A stretch of 64,000 nucleotides of DNA from Micropterix aruncella (taxonomy: Eukaryota > Arthropoda > Insecta > Lepidoptera > Micropterigidae): positions 32,383,412-32,447,411 of the forward strand of contig OX155963.1 in assembly GCA_944548615.1 (NCBI GenBank), written 5' to 3'. The position numbers were made by a program, and so were the translations under genes. Under the pieces are notes generated by a model, which saw nothing but the letters and a program-made list of their open reading frames with translations, had not been told where the DNA came from and searched no databases. Shown here one piece after another: positions 1-11,039 of the stretch. Within the stretch, counting starts at the first letter, position 1. Every line of letters begins with the position of its first letter.

Positions 1-212
1 CTATATCTCCTCTTCCTCTCACAATTTCCTCTCCTCGGGCATTATTAGTTTTAAATTCTTCCACTTGTCTGTATGTTATGTAATAATCTTTATTTTCACA
101 ATGTACCACTGTACCACTGTATTTAGGTTAGTTGTAAGACATTGCCATGTGGCAATAAGCTCGCCTTTTTGTGTACCAATTAAGTGCAAATAAAGAGTTT
201 ATTATTATTCTC
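1..212 (+). repeat. LINE 3'-end fragment
   Basis: A sequence with an AATAAA-type signal (aaataaagag) ends in a TTATTATTATT tail at about 200-212. It resembles the 3' UTR and tail of an RTE/CR1-like LINE inserted in the plus direction. No coding part is present, so the family call is tentative. Confidence 0.4.
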
Positions 213-470
213 AAATTCCAGTATTTAAGCTTTGTATTATATATTAAAGTTTTTGCCTAATTATTATTGTCCAGAATTATGGTATTTAATAACCCCAGTT
301 TCGATTAGCTAGGAAACGAATCCATTTGTCTGTTTGGCAAAATTCCTTAGACAGAGTAGACAAAATGATATCAGTCTCTAAAATTACTCGGGTTGTAGAT
401 CATTATTTCTGCCCCCATCAACCATGCTGGAGCATTAAATATACTAATAAAAAAAATAGAATATGCTTAC

Positions 471-649
471 ATTGTCCAACGTGTAATCGACGTAGGAAAC
501 TGCACTCAGATTATTGCCTTTTTGGTAGTGCACAGTGAAGGATGTTGCGTTCTGGCCATCGTCAGGGTTGTTCCAATTGATCTGAATGTTGGTGTCGGTG
601 ATGGTGACGGCGTGGAGCTCCCGCGGAGGACCCGGTAGCTTATCGGTAC
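471..649 (-). CDS. Exon L: first part of FN3-3
   Basis: The exon is bounded by an acceptor (gtgtag) just above 649 and a donor gtaagc just below 471. It takes 2 bases to finish a Gly codon from exon K and ends in phase 0. It reads GTDKLPGPPRELHAVTIT and then an NIQINW stretch with the FN3 core Trp. It ends at DYTLDN, the same place where FN3-2 is split between exons H and I. The rest of this FN3 should start with an FN3 E-F segment in an exon left of the window; none was found in 1-470. Confidence 0.85.
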
Positions 650-799
650 CTACACGTGAGGAAATAACAAAATTAACGAGGTAGAAATAATAAACAGTTG
701 AGAATCTTTTTAATTCCACCCTATTTTAAGCTTTGACTTAAAGTTGGGCACACTTATTAAGTGCATTTGTTAATTTTCCATCCTTCCCACATGCCCTTG

Positions 800-1245
800 G
801 ATGTGTCAACTACAACGGGTGAACCCGTCACCTCAGGAAGTATTAACGATATTTGATTGTTCTGTCTCCCGTGAGGTGAGGGTATGGGACTTAGGGATGA
901 AACAGTTCACTGTCTAGTTACGCCACTCGCCTGTAAGAGACCAACGCCATGAGTTGTGCACCCAGCGGGTCGACACTCGCGCCCTTACTTTCAGTTACTG
1001 TCAGACTGGTTATGGGTTGGGATCGCTTACGCGGTCCTCTCTTTTACGTAGCGGTGTTTCGGTGTCTACCGAATCTATCGCAGACCACGGCGCCCTTTGC
1101 TCGAATGTTCTTACCCTGTATCGGAACGATTGGTCGTTTCAAGAGCGGTTGCCGTAAGGTTAACAACCACAAATTCTCTATAGTCTATAGGAAACAAAAT
1201 CGTTTCCAGACGCACCCGGTTATCAGTCGGAAAGCATAATCGACA
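800..1245 (+). repeat. Family A GC-rich interspersed repeat, copy 1
   Basis: It shares long stretches with copies at 8362, 33048 and 41640 (the other strand): the motif acctcaggaag near 830, the ctgtctcccgtgaggtgag block, and the gcggtcctctc block near 1034. Reading frames are not conserved between copies, so the open frames here are not taken as genes. The superfamily is unknown. The local GC content is visibly higher than in the flanks. Confidence 0.7.
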
Positions 1246-1625
1246 TGCCCTAACCATCTGAGCCTACTAATTTTCAGAAATCTCACACAATGCATATATT
1301 TCTTATATAGTTCTTTTGTTTGTTGGTTTTCTCCACAAGCCAACCTACTGCGCGGCACCGAAGATCCTGCGAAATATTTTGCGTCATAAGTTATTTATCG
1401 CATTTCTGAAGCGTAGGTTAAGACGGGTTTGATAAGTGATAACGTAGAGGGTTCTACTCATCCCCCGGAGCAGCAGGAATTTTATTTAAGGAGGGAACCT
1501 GGTTTAGAGGGCAAAAAAACATGTTTTTCATGTTTTTTTCTTTAACTTAAGGTTGAAATCTATTAATGAATCTTTTTCCTCTGGAATAGCTGATAGTTGC
1601 AGATTGCTGTAAGTGTAAAAGTTTA

Positions 1626-1960
1626 CTACTGCTCTTTAAGGGGCTCTCTAAACGATCAAGCATGTATGTCAAGCATCGCGTCGCGGGCTGGGAGGGGATC
1701 GTAAACCGCAGGAATTATGCAAAAATGTATTTTAAATATTTAGCAAAACTGCCTAATTTTGTAGTGTATACCAGGGAGTCACGTAAATTAGACGTAATTG
1801 ATTGATGAATGACGTGACTCCCTGGTATAAAACTACAACGTTAGGCATTTTTAGTAAATATTTTAAAAATATATTTGCAATTTCCTGCGGCTTATGATCC
1901 TCTCCCAGACTGCGACGCGATGCTTGACAAGCATGCTTGATCGTCTAGAGAGCCCTTAAA
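1626..1960. repeat. Foldback element with arms of about 150-165 bp
   Basis: The segment about 1626-1793 is repeated inverted at about 1810-1960. The innermost arms are ccagggagtcacgt (from about 1771) and acgtgactccctgg, around a short loop. The outer arms share gatcaagcatg and caagcatcgcgtcgc. The arms are imperfect (several substitutions and small indels), so this is an older MITE-like foldback. No coding potential. Confidence 0.75.
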
Positions 1961-2238
1961 GGAAACTTTAAACGCGTTTTTCTCAAAACCATATTTTTCT
2001 GTTCTGCGCCGGTGATAAAAAAATGGTTCGACTCAAGCACCACCGAGTTGTTCCGAGCCGCAACATCAAGGGCCCAAAAGGCCATAATGACCGCCAACCT
2101 CCGATAGGAGATGGCACTTTAAGAAGAAGAAAATAAAAAAACACATGACGGATCAAGTTGTTACAAAAAAAAAGGATTATTAAATTCTCTTCTATGTGAA
2201 CTAAAAAAAGTCAGAAAAAGATGTTTTATTATATTTTT

Positions 2239-2440
2239 CATCCCATCTATTCGAAAAGGACGACTTGGTTCGCCTTTCAGTGCGCCCAAAAGTGGTGTTT
2301 TCTATAAGAAACTTTATAAGTGGGCCGCAATTATCTTTTCATCCCATCTACTCGAAAAGGACGATTTGGTTCGCCTTTAAGTGCGCCCAAAAGTGGTGTT
2401 TTCTATAAGAAACTTTATAAGTGCGCCGCAATTATCTTTG
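2239..2440 (+). repeat. Tandem duplication, 101-bp unit
   Basis: The block starting catcccatct at 2239 is repeated at 2340 with few changes (unit 101 bp). It is followed by a shorter echo of the last part of the unit (gtgcgccgcaat at about 2428 and about 2460). Confidence 0.8.
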
Positions 2441-2722
2441 CTGTTCACTTTTTGAATAAGTGCGCCGCAATTTATCTTTGCAGCGCACTTTTTGAATTTG
2501 GAACATCTTAGTCTTCAGCGCCGAAGAAATCGAACGCAAATATTGTTTGATAAAAGACTGGCTGGTACAAAAAAAAAAAAAATACGACGGGCCCTAGTCG
2601 CGCCGCCGGCTGAATAAAAAAAACAAATGAAATTAAAAACGCGCGAACGTCAATTGTTTTTGTCGCCCGCGTTTTCGACAATTTTCACGGATTATAAGAA
2701 ATTCATCGTTTTGTTTTGAAAA

Positions 2723-3044
2723 ATGAGTTCTTCAAGTGACAGTGAAAGTATAGATTTAACTCCTGAAAGCATTAGAAATGAGGCAAGAAATGTGATTGAT
2801 TATCTATTACCTGCAAAATCCCGGGAGAAATATATGAAAGCCTATGGTAATTTTATTGAATGGAGAAATGCAAGAGTCAGAATCTGTGTTTTTTGCGTAC
2901 TTCCAGTAGGTACTTAGCCACAACTAAACAACCATCGACTCTTTGGAGTACCTACTCAATGTTAAAATCAACGGTCAGTTATAATAACGACGTAAAACAC
3001 GCAGAATATGAAATCTACAACAATAAATATAAAATAAAACTGTA
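2723..3044 (+). pseudogene. Broken tyrosine-recombinase-like (Crypton-type) N-terminal fragment
   Basis: A frame from ATG 2723 reads an acidic N-terminus and then YLLPAKSREKYMKAYGNF and EWRNARV. After a frameshift near 2880 a second frame continues with KQPSTLWSTYSMLKST. These match the SAM-like core-binding region of eukaryotic tyrosine-recombinase (Crypton-like) proteins: a KSRE..Y..F..W segment followed by PSTLWS.YSMLK. The catalytic R-H-R-Y domain is absent, so this is a decayed fragment. The family assignment rests on motif memory. Confidence 0.5.
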
Positions 3045-3209
3045 ACAATAAATATTCATAATTGCGAAAATGTCTCAAAAGTAAATATAAATGTTTAGTT
3101 GTTTTATTATTAGAGTATTTAATTTTTAATTTAGTTGATACTCTATGTTAATATTGCAATAAAATATGAGGTGCCTTTTATTTTCTCATAGAGGGTGATG
3201 AAAAGTAGA

Positions 3210-3356
3210 GTGTATCACTCGGGCGCAAAATATTTTTGGCTCGGGCGCTTTTTTGAATCCCTCGCTACGTTCAGGATTCTACTCTAGAATCCCTCGCTTC
3301 GCTCTGGATTCAAAAAAGCGCCCTCGCCGTAAAAATATTATTTGCTCCCTTGTGAT
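3210..3356. repeat. Imperfect inverted repeat (hairpin)
   Basis: The core arms gggcgcttttttgaatcc (3243-3260) and ggattcaaaaaagcgccc (3306-3323) are exact reverse complements. Looser pairing extends outward to gtatcac and gtgatac. It lies just downstream of the recombinase-like fragment and may belong to the same decayed element. Confidence 0.75.
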
Positions 3357-3955
3357 ACAATTTACTATTTTCTTACTAGTTAAACACACAATTTTGGGGC
3401 ATAAATCGATATTTAAAAAAAAAAATCCTTGTAACAATAATACGTTTTTGTTATTTTTTTTGTAAATCTAGAAAATACACATGTCAAAAAATAATACCTT
3501 AGTTACTTTTTATGTTTCAGGCAAAATTACGCTCGCTATTACCAGCGCAAACAGATACCATAATTTCTGCAGCGTTAGAAACTTTTGCAATTCAATACCT
3601 CATAAATAGTTTGTTTTACTATTGCAAAAAATATTTCCATTTTTCAAATTTTAATCAAACTAATATAAAAGATTCATGATCTGATTTAAAATAAAAAACA
3701 TGAAAAACACGTTTTTTTGGGCCTTCCAAATCAGGCTCCCCCCTTTAGACTGTATTATAGTCTAAGGTACATATTTGTAACTGTAGAGATACAAGTTTAG
3801 CCAGTGGGGCTCCAAAAATGCATATGCATTTTTTTCCTATAGAGGCATCTTGCGGTGGTTGACAGATCCTCGCATAGTTGAGTAGTAGTGTTGAAGAATT
3901 CTTCATTGGACATTGGGCATTAAAAGTTTCACCATGTTTATCAGTTTATAAGGCA

Positions 3956-4700
3956 CTAGCTGACCCGTGCCCACTTCGTTGGCCGGTAAAACTTTTTACT
4001 TGTGATGAAATTATGAGTGTGGTTCGGTTAGTACTGAGTGCTATGATTTATTTCCTGATTGCCAAAAGAAGGGTTATATTTTTACTGTATATGTATGTAT
4101 GTATTTGCATGCCAATTTGACTATATTACCGTTATTTGTGAGTATCTTCTTGTGAATGTCTTATTTGTGAGTGTCTTATCTCTTTAACCATTTATGTAGT
4201 AAAAGGGAAATTATATGCAGTGAAAGGGAAAAGTCTTTTGTTTTAAACGCTTGAGCCGATAAATTTACTTATTTTGATAAGAAGTCATAATTGTTGATAT
4301 TATGACCAATAAACATGACCTAACGATTTGAATTATTTATTTAATATAAAATACTACTTTTTGTGACTTAAATATAAAAGTTAGACATATGCTGTCCCTA
4401 ACTTTTTTGTAGGCATTATCAAGTTCTACAACTTTTCTCTAGAACTTAATCATATATCTATCATCGTTAGGGCAGCGTTAGTTAGAAACATTTTCGTTCG
4501 ACAGCTTATTCTCCGACTTACTTTGCAAATCCGACTACCACGAAAAAGTCTTTTCATCTTTTGGATTAATATATAGCCTATGACACTCACAAATAACGTG
4601 GCTTTCTATTGGTAAAAGAATTTTCAAAATCGGTTCAGTAGATCCAGAGATTACTTCCTACAACATCACAAACGTTACCTCTTTATAATATTAGTAAAGA
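3956..4700 (-). mobile_element. Non-autonomous Helitron, copy 1
   Basis: On the minus strand it starts TCTTTACTAATATTATAAAG at 4700 and ends gggtcagCTAG at 3956, with A before the TC end and T after the CTAG end, as expected for Helitron insertion between A and T. It shares most of its length with the copy at 29640-30582. No Rep/helicase coding was seen. Its 5' end sits 54 bp beyond the donor of exon K, in the same orientation as the host gene. Confidence 0.8.
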
Positions 4701-4754
4701 TTTATATATGTAAGGGAAATTCAAAATAAATAAGATAATTTCTTTTATACACAC

Positions 4755-4903
4755 CTTCCTCAAAGCATAGTAAAACGTTTCCAATGTAGGGTAGACAAGC
4801 GCCTTTCTTTGGAGACATGGTCCCCGAGCAGAGCGAGTCGCATTCCAGGGGAACGCCTCTTCGTTTGCAGCAGGGGGTGTGGTCGCGACCTCCAGCTCCG
4901 CAT
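4755..4903 (-). CDS. Exon K: end of DB-5 and core of DB-6
   Basis: The acceptor is tgcacag just above 4903 and the donor gtgtgt just below 4755. The first base finishes an Arg codon from exon J (phase 2) and the exon ends in phase 1. It reads CGAGGRDHTPCCKRRGVP, then C-x3-LC and a final C before FEEG. The DHTPCC signature is the DB repeat core and is shared with DB-4 (DHTPCCKNRG). Confidence 0.88.
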
Positions 4904-4984
4904 CTGTGCATAACAATTGATTGATTTATTATTTGATTGATGATCGGGGGTGAGAGTTCAAGAGATCCTAGAAGTAGAGATACA

Positions 4985-5092
4985 GTGTTTAATGTCCACC
5001 CTTTCTATAATCTGGCCGAATTTGAGGGACATCATTTTTCAAATATTGTGCCCATTTAAATTACTTAAAAAAGTAGAGCCTTATTGCCTGAT
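4985..5092 (+). repeat. Short dispersed repeat shared with about 10918-11030
   Basis: The block accctttctataat, then ttcaaatattgtgcccattt and agtagagccttattg, occurs almost identically and in the same orientation at about 10922-11030. Both copies end at the same point (attattttat), where different sequences follow; here a LINE tail begins. Not recognised further. Confidence 0.7.
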
Positions 5093-6463
5093 TATTTTAT
5101 TTTATTTTTTATTAGCTAAATGTATACAGCATATTCATTATATATATAAAAAAGACATTATATAAATTAACATTAATATAGCCATAAATACATTTTAAAT
5201 TAGCAAGTAACATAAAGCACCTATTTATAACCTTTTTTTAAGAAAAAAGGAAAAAGAAGCATTTCTAAATATAGTGTATATGTACAATAGGGGAATGGAA
5301 ATGGAAGGGAGGGATTGTTATAACATTATGTGTAATATACGTTCATAAATGTCCTACTCGTCCTACATAAATACTATTGACATGTATATACATATAGACA
5401 TACATACACACATAAATACATTGTATATAATAAAGTAATAAGTAGTGCGTATTTTATAAATATTTAAATTATTATCGTTCCTGAGCTTTTCTTCGACTGC
5501 GTGAAGAAAAGGCTTCCTGTCTAGAGAAAAAATGTCAAGGTCATTAAACCTGTTATTAAAAGAGGTGAGTAACCGTATCATAGTAGAGTTGCTGAAGTGG
5601 CTTGTATTGCATCTGGGCACGTGAAACAAACGAGAAACTCGGGTACTTCTGGGGGGCACTCTCAAGGAAATTCGCTCAGTTAATGCTGCACAGTCTATTA
5701 AACCATGAAGGATGTTTAATAGGAAAGACATGTCGGTTATGGTTCGTCTATTATAGAGCAGTGCAACCTTAAAGTAATCCGCTCTTTCCTCATATGTCTC
5801 GAAGTTCGTGTGCTCGCGCCAATTTAGGTATCGCAGGAAACGCTTTTGGACGCCCTCAACCTTGTTGACAGATGCAGCATACATCGGTGACCATATAGTG
5901 GATCCGAAGTCTAAGACACTTCTGACATATGCGTAATACAGCATTTTTAAGGCGAGGGTGTCACTGAGCGGTCTGCATACTCTAAATAAAAATCCTAACA
6001 TTTTCTTGGCCTTAAGAACTATGTGATCTATGTGGTCGTTGTATCTAAGCTTCGTATCTAAATAAAGTCCGAGGTCGCGTATTAAAGATGTTTTTGGAAT
6101 GTTTTCGCCATCGATAAGATAGTTATATACAATCAGCCGAGTATTTCTGGTAAAACTGATGGCATTGCACTTTAAGGGATTGAGGCTGAGCTTGTTTTTG
6201 TGGCAGTATACCAAGAGTCGGTCTAGATCGCGTTGCATGTTTATGCAATCTTTCGTACCTTTAATGGTGGAATAAATTTTTAGGTCATCGGCATAAACGA
6301 TAAATTTAGATGTGTGAAAGCAAGAGAAGATGTCATTAATATAAATATTAAACAATAATGGCCCGAGATGCGAACCTTGCGGTACTCTAGAAGGTACTCT
6401 AACATACTCGGACCTATAACCCCCAAAAGTGACCGCTTGATGTCGATTGGCCACATAAGATGG
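5092..6463 (-). mobile_element. 5'-truncated Jockey-like LINE
   Basis: An open frame of 363 residues (6454 to 5363, minus) holds the C-terminal half of a non-LTR reverse transcriptase: VPQGSHLGPLLFNIYIND, then FIVYADDLKIYS with the YADD catalytic site, then the usual C-terminal region (WSPMYAASVNKVEGVQKRFL). The N-terminal endonuclease and first RT motifs are missing (5' truncation near 6463). A minus-strand A-rich (AAATA)-type tail ends near 5092. It has no internal stop, so it is relatively young, but it cannot be autonomous. Confidence 0.85.
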
Positions 6464-6507
6464 GAGCTAACGGGCTCCTAGGGGGAGACATTAATCTACT
6501 TCTGGTA

Positions 6508-6700
6508 GATTAATGTGTTCAGTATTCAGTATTCAGTATTCAATTTATTTATTCAGAATATACAATAAAAGCATGAATTATGAATTAAAGCTAATTATCG
6601 CATATTAGAATTCGTCAGTTTAAATGTAGATATAAAACGATTAAAGCATAAATATTAATTCGACAGAAGCGTTGACTAAAGTCGGCTTTACACGGCAGAC
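6508..6700 (-). repeat. LINE 3' end with (GAATACT)n tail
   Basis: Tandem cagtatt units at about 6514-6541 are followed by tcagaatatacaataaaagc; the same composition occurs at 12028-12190. Read on the minus strand this is a LINE 3' UTR ending in a heptamer satellite tail. Confidence 0.55.
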
Positions 6701-7130
6701 ATCTATGGAATTTGTTATTGTTATTGTTATTTGTCAGCCTTCAGAAACGGTTTCTAAATTCAGGTTTGCCTAGCATTTTTTTATTTATTTGTGTAAGTAG
6801 TGATCAAAATTGCAAAGATTTGAATTCCTAATGAATTCCTCCTAATGAATTCAAATGTGCAAAGATTTTAAAAAGAAATATTGGGAAATACTGATTTAAT
6901 ATGATATTATTTTATCGAATAGGGCATATCAGAAGAACATGTTAAAACGTTCCCGCCGCCATTTTGCTCTTAACACGTCGGGCACCATAGACACCCATAC
7001 ATTTCCAATATCTATGTTTATGGTTTCGTATGCGGGCGACGTATTTGTGACGTCATAAGAACGTCAAGAACATGCCCTCTTAGAATTGTCTTGGAAGAGG
7101 GTAGGTGCGGTCTAGTAAATTTATGCCTAC

Positions 7131-7309
7131 CTTAATAGTTTATGAAATTCGGGCGAGCACACCCCGGCTAAAGCACGAAGGCGAGACATGCTAGCGTCAT
7201 ACGTGCAAAGCTCCATGCAAGACGACGAAAGACCAGCGTGTTCACAACACGCTGTCACGTTGTACGCAGCCGTGTTGTCCATAAGAGCGAACTCCAACTC
7301 TTCATCGGT
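7131..7309 (-). CDS. Exon J: start of DB-5
   Basis: The acceptor (ttttttcag) lies just above 7309 and the donor gtaggc just below 7131. The phase is 0 in and 2 out. It reads TDEELEFALMDNTAAYNV and then the DB core TACCEHAGLSSSCMELC, with a further Cys in GVCSPEFHKLLR. The phase-2 intron falls immediately before the next module Cys, exactly as in exon C. Confidence 0.88.
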
Positions 7310-7329
7310 CTGAAAAAAGAGAGTAATTA

Positions 7330-7965
7330 ACACGCTTTTATTAGGTCGACCTGTATGTATTAATGTTACTTCGGATTCAAGATGACAGAGACGAACTCGA
7401 GTTGGCTTCTTCAACATTAAATAGCCGCTTTAATGTACCCGCAGATTTAAAATCTGACGAAGTCCTAAATATAAAACTGACAAGTTTAAACACCTTAGTG
7501 GCAACCTGATCGATATGCTCTGCAAATATCATAGAATCTTCATGTCAAGCTCCTGTCAAGCCCCGAGGTGTCGTACACTCGACACTCATTTAATTTGCAT
7601 CGCTTAATTTTTAATCTCACGCTTTTATTAGGCCGATCTGTATGTAACTATGTAATGGAATCTAAGGTTACTAATTTAACCATCTTCCAAGGATCGTAGC
7701 GTCATGAAAATTGGCCGCTGTATGTAGTTCTGATAATAATACAATAATATGGACCTGTCGAACTGATCTGATGATGGAGTCGGAAGATATGAACTGGAAC
7801 TTCATGATGGAACATCGTATCATATCTGTGTTTGGACTTGTTAGGAAAGTCTTGGAATGAACTTTGACCACGATTAGGTTTCAAGGTCTGATGATGAAGT
7901 TGGAAGATAGGCACTGGTATTCCATGATGGAATATCGTATCATAGCCGTGTGTATGTGAATATCG
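7330..7965 (-). repeat. LINE fragment repeated at 39690-40290
   Basis: About 600 bp (from cggattcaagatgacag to gtatcatag) recur in the same orientation at 39711-40290 with scattered changes. The minus strand of about 7400-7550 encodes an RT-like piece (EHIDQV near a GFIFR motif), suggesting a non-LTR RT remnant. Near 7770-7960 the gatgatg-gaagata...gtatcatag unit is tandemly repeated. Confidence 0.6.
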
Positions 7966-8361
7966 TATCATAGCCCAAAAGCGTGTATTTAGTGTTTTTT
8001 TTAAACTATAAATTTATTTATGACTGAGAGCTTTTGTGCTTTTAGAGACTGCTGACTGAGATAATTTATGCTTCATTTGACGTTAGAAAGGCGCTCAAAA
8101 GCTTTGACAGTGATGTCCTCCTAGGTCACAGTGTACCATGTGCCTAGGTCAATTTTAGATTTTCTTCTAAACTTCTTCGCTTCATTGCCGATTATCCAAG
8201 AGATTGTCAGCAATTTGTACAGTATGGTGGATTTGTATTTGCTCCCTATTTGACGCGATCTGGTGTGAGTTGAGGGTCAAATATAGGGACCTAATTGTTT
8301 AATCCATTAGGCAGCTAATATTTTTCGTGCAGTTAAGACCAGCTCGTTAACCTGGGTCGGC

Positions 8362-9035
8362 ACAACTCGGGGAGCTAATGGGCCCTGTTGCAGTTTTGCC
8401 ACTGAGACCCATGTGTTCAGGGTCGGTCAAACTCACGGGTCAACACCCATCCGGCGGCTTTCACGCAGAAGTGCGAGCCAGGGTAGGACTGTGGCCTGCG
8501 GGCCAGTATCCCCCAGGAGTCAACCATCGGGCGCTCTTGGACGGTTTGCGCACCGTGCGGCGTCAGCCAATCGCTTCTGCATTCTGACAGACAGCCGGAG
8601 GAGTTTGGAAACAGTACTGTCTCCTATAGAGCGGGGGTAGTTGTTCACCTTACGGCAACTGCTCTTGAAACAACCAATCGGCTACCCGGTACCGGGTAAG
8701 AGCCTGGCAAAGGATGCCGTGGTCAGCGACAGATTCGGTAGACACCGTATCACCGCTACGTAAAGGAGAGGACCGCGCAAGTGACCTCGAACCTGTAACT
8801 AGTCGGGAGACCGGAGTAACCTGGTTGCAAGTGGTAGTAAGGGCGCGAGTGTCGACCCGCTGTGTGATTAACCAGGTTATCTCGCGGTAAGGCGTTGGTC
8901 TCTTATGGGCGTGTGGCGTAACTAGACTGTTTTTGTCCCAAGCCTTCTGCGCTCACCTCACGGCAGACAGGACAATCTAATATCATTAAAACTTCCTAAG
9001 GTAACGGGTTCCCCGTTGTAGTCGACAGCTCTAGT
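8362..9035 (-). repeat. Family A repeat, copy 2 (near full length)
   Basis: It begins near gggagctaatgggccc and ends near cccgttgtagtcgacagctc, like the copies at 33048 and 41640. It is GC-rich, with no frame conserved between copies. It lies in the intron between exons I and J. Confidence 0.8.
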
Positions 9036-9114
9036 TGTGCACTCCAGCGAATAACCGGGGGGTGGGGGGAGGGTCAACTGTAAATGCTTTATACGTTTCC
9101 TAAGCAGCGTATAA

Positions 9115-9335
9115 AGTTGTTGACCTAATGTCAGCTACTCTTGAAATGACCCGATATTTCGGTGATGTTGCAACCGCCGTTGTCCAGGGTAGACTTAGGT
9201 CCAGCCTATTCTGGACAACGGCTGTTGCAACATTGCAGAAACCTCGAATGGTATAAACTTCACTCCGTGAATTCGTTTTTATGTTATTTATAATGTCAAA
9301 CAACTGCGATAGTCTTTGATTTCAAATAATGCGAT
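9115..9335 (+). repeat. Short interspersed repeat with internal hairpin
   Basis: It contains gttgcaaccgccgttgtcc near 9168 and its inverted partner ggacaacggctgttgcaac near 9213, forming a strong stem. It ends in atgtcaaacaactgcgatag and tctttgattt. A related copy with the same end is inserted in the Helitron at 30034-30213. Confidence 0.7.
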
Positions 9336-9791
9336 TTTCCCCTTATGATCCCGAAAGCCATAATAATTTCAAGAACCCCGAACTTCAATAGAGACGAAGG
9401 CTTTAAACTCTTAACTACTTGGAACCCTCTTTTGATATTATTTCCAATGTCAAGATGCGAAACGCAATACAAACACCGGCAGTATCCCGTTGTCTGCAGA
9501 ATGACAGCTGACGACGACTGACATCACGTCAGTCAGGTAAAATCCGTTTGTAATTATTGTATAAGGTGAGGAAAACCGGATCACCCACCACTCGCGTGCT
9601 GCTTTTGTCAAACCCTGAGCCTGCATCATTCCATGTTCAGGGATGAGCAACCAACAAAAGTCACTGTTCAAGTTCCGAAATATTAAGGGATAAAATGGGA
9701 ATGAGACAATATTCTTAAGATTTTTAAGTTTATGTTCTTAAGATTTTTAAGTTTATTTAAGGAGTAGAAATGTTTAAGTTTATTTTCTTAC

Positions 9792-9917
9792 CAAGCTCTG
9801 AGTTCTAAATATCAGTCTAGCAGATGGTTCTCCGGTACCATATTCATTCTGTGCCTCGATGAATACTTCATAATCCGTATTGGATGATAGATCCTCCAGG
9901 ATATATGGTGAGGTCAC
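9792..9917 (-). CDS. Exon I: second half of FN3-2
   Basis: A short 42-codon exon without Met, with acceptor attttag just above 9917 and donor gtaaga just below 9792, phase 0 at both ends. It reads VTSPYILEDLSSNTDYEVF, then EAQNEYGTGEPS and RTQSL: the E-F-G strands of FN3 with the conserved L, Y and N..G positions. It joins exon H exactly after VVEM. Confidence 0.88.
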
Positions 9918-10025
9918 CTAAAATAAAAATGAATTATTATAAAATAAATCATCAAATAACATCTCACATAAATAAGAAATAATAATAACAGAGGAGACGA
10001 AGGTATTGATAATAAAAATATTAAA

Positions 10026-10416
10026 GAAATAAAATGCAAACGGAGCTGCCATGGAATTCACCGACCGAAGTCGGGCCCATCATATAGTATTATTACGCTT
10101 CTGGGGGGTGAACAGTGGATTCCGGACTAACGAAAGGTTGTGGTAGGTTTAGGACAGCTGTCTTGCCACATTTGAGCGTTCACCTTACCACCCTTTCACT
10201 CCCCCTTCGAAGCCATAGAATTTGAGATGCGGAAATCGCGGCTTTAGATAATTTTTCTAAGGAGTTGATTATTTTCCTAGAGAGACAAGATCTTTAAAAA
10301 GGTGAAACAGAGATTTAGCTGGCAGGCTACGAGCGCCAACTTCCACCGTGTGAAGGTGAACAGTGAAGCCGTTCCGGGTGAACAGTGAAGCCGTTTGAAA
10401 GATCATGGTATTTATT
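10026..10416 (-). mobile_element. 3' fragment of the restriction-like-endonuclease LINE
   Basis: On the minus strand it matches 13610-14000 of the LINE copy at 12391-14004, including the 3' UTR and the end gctccgtttg. It carries a short tandem duplication of the gaacagtgaagccgtt block near 10360-10395. It is too decayed to code. Confidence 0.8.
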
Positions 10417-10569
10417 TATATATCATATTAAATTTTGTTATATAATATCAACATTTGTTAAGCGAATAATACTGTCCTACTACTAGGTAATGGTGACGGT
10501 TTACAAACACATCGAAATGAAAATGAATAGATACAAAAATGAATAAATACTAAATAGCTACAAAAACTA

Positions 10570-10825
10570 ATAAATAAATACTAACGGAACTGCCATGGAA
10601 TTTACCGTCCGGAATCAGGCCCATCTCTATTACACTTCTAGGGGGTGAGCAGTGGACTCCGGACTAACGACGGGCTATAGTAGGTTTAGGAAAGCTGTCT
10701 TGCAACATGTGAGCGTTCACCATACCACCCATTCACTCCTCCTTCGAAGCCATAGAATTTGACATGCGGAAATTTCAGTTTTAGGTATTTTTCTGGGAAG
10801 GAGTTGATTATTTTCTTGGAGAGTA
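10570..10825 (-). mobile_element. Second 3' fragment of the same LINE family
   Basis: It matches the last roughly 250 bp of the 12391-14004 LINE on the minus strand (ccatggaatttaccg, then the gggggtgagcagtggac block). It is more diverged than the neighbouring fragment, so it is a separate older insertion. Confidence 0.75.
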
Positions 10826-11039
10826 CCTATAACATATCATTATACCTTCCAGTGGTAACGGGTTCGATCGACAACAAACAAAAAAAACATAAAATTAAAA
10901 AAAAACATGAAGGAGATGCTGATAGGTCACCCTTTCTATAATTTGGCCGAATTTGAGGGCCATGATTTTTCAAATATTGTGCCCATTTAAATTACTTAAA
11001 AAAGTAGAGCCTTATTGTCTGATTATTTTATATGGTCTT

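Noticed and set aside
1..470. Search for the missing second half of FN3-3
   Set aside because: No minus-strand segment with an acceptor and an FN3 E-F motif was found; the region looks like a LINE 3' end, so the exon is presumed outside the window.
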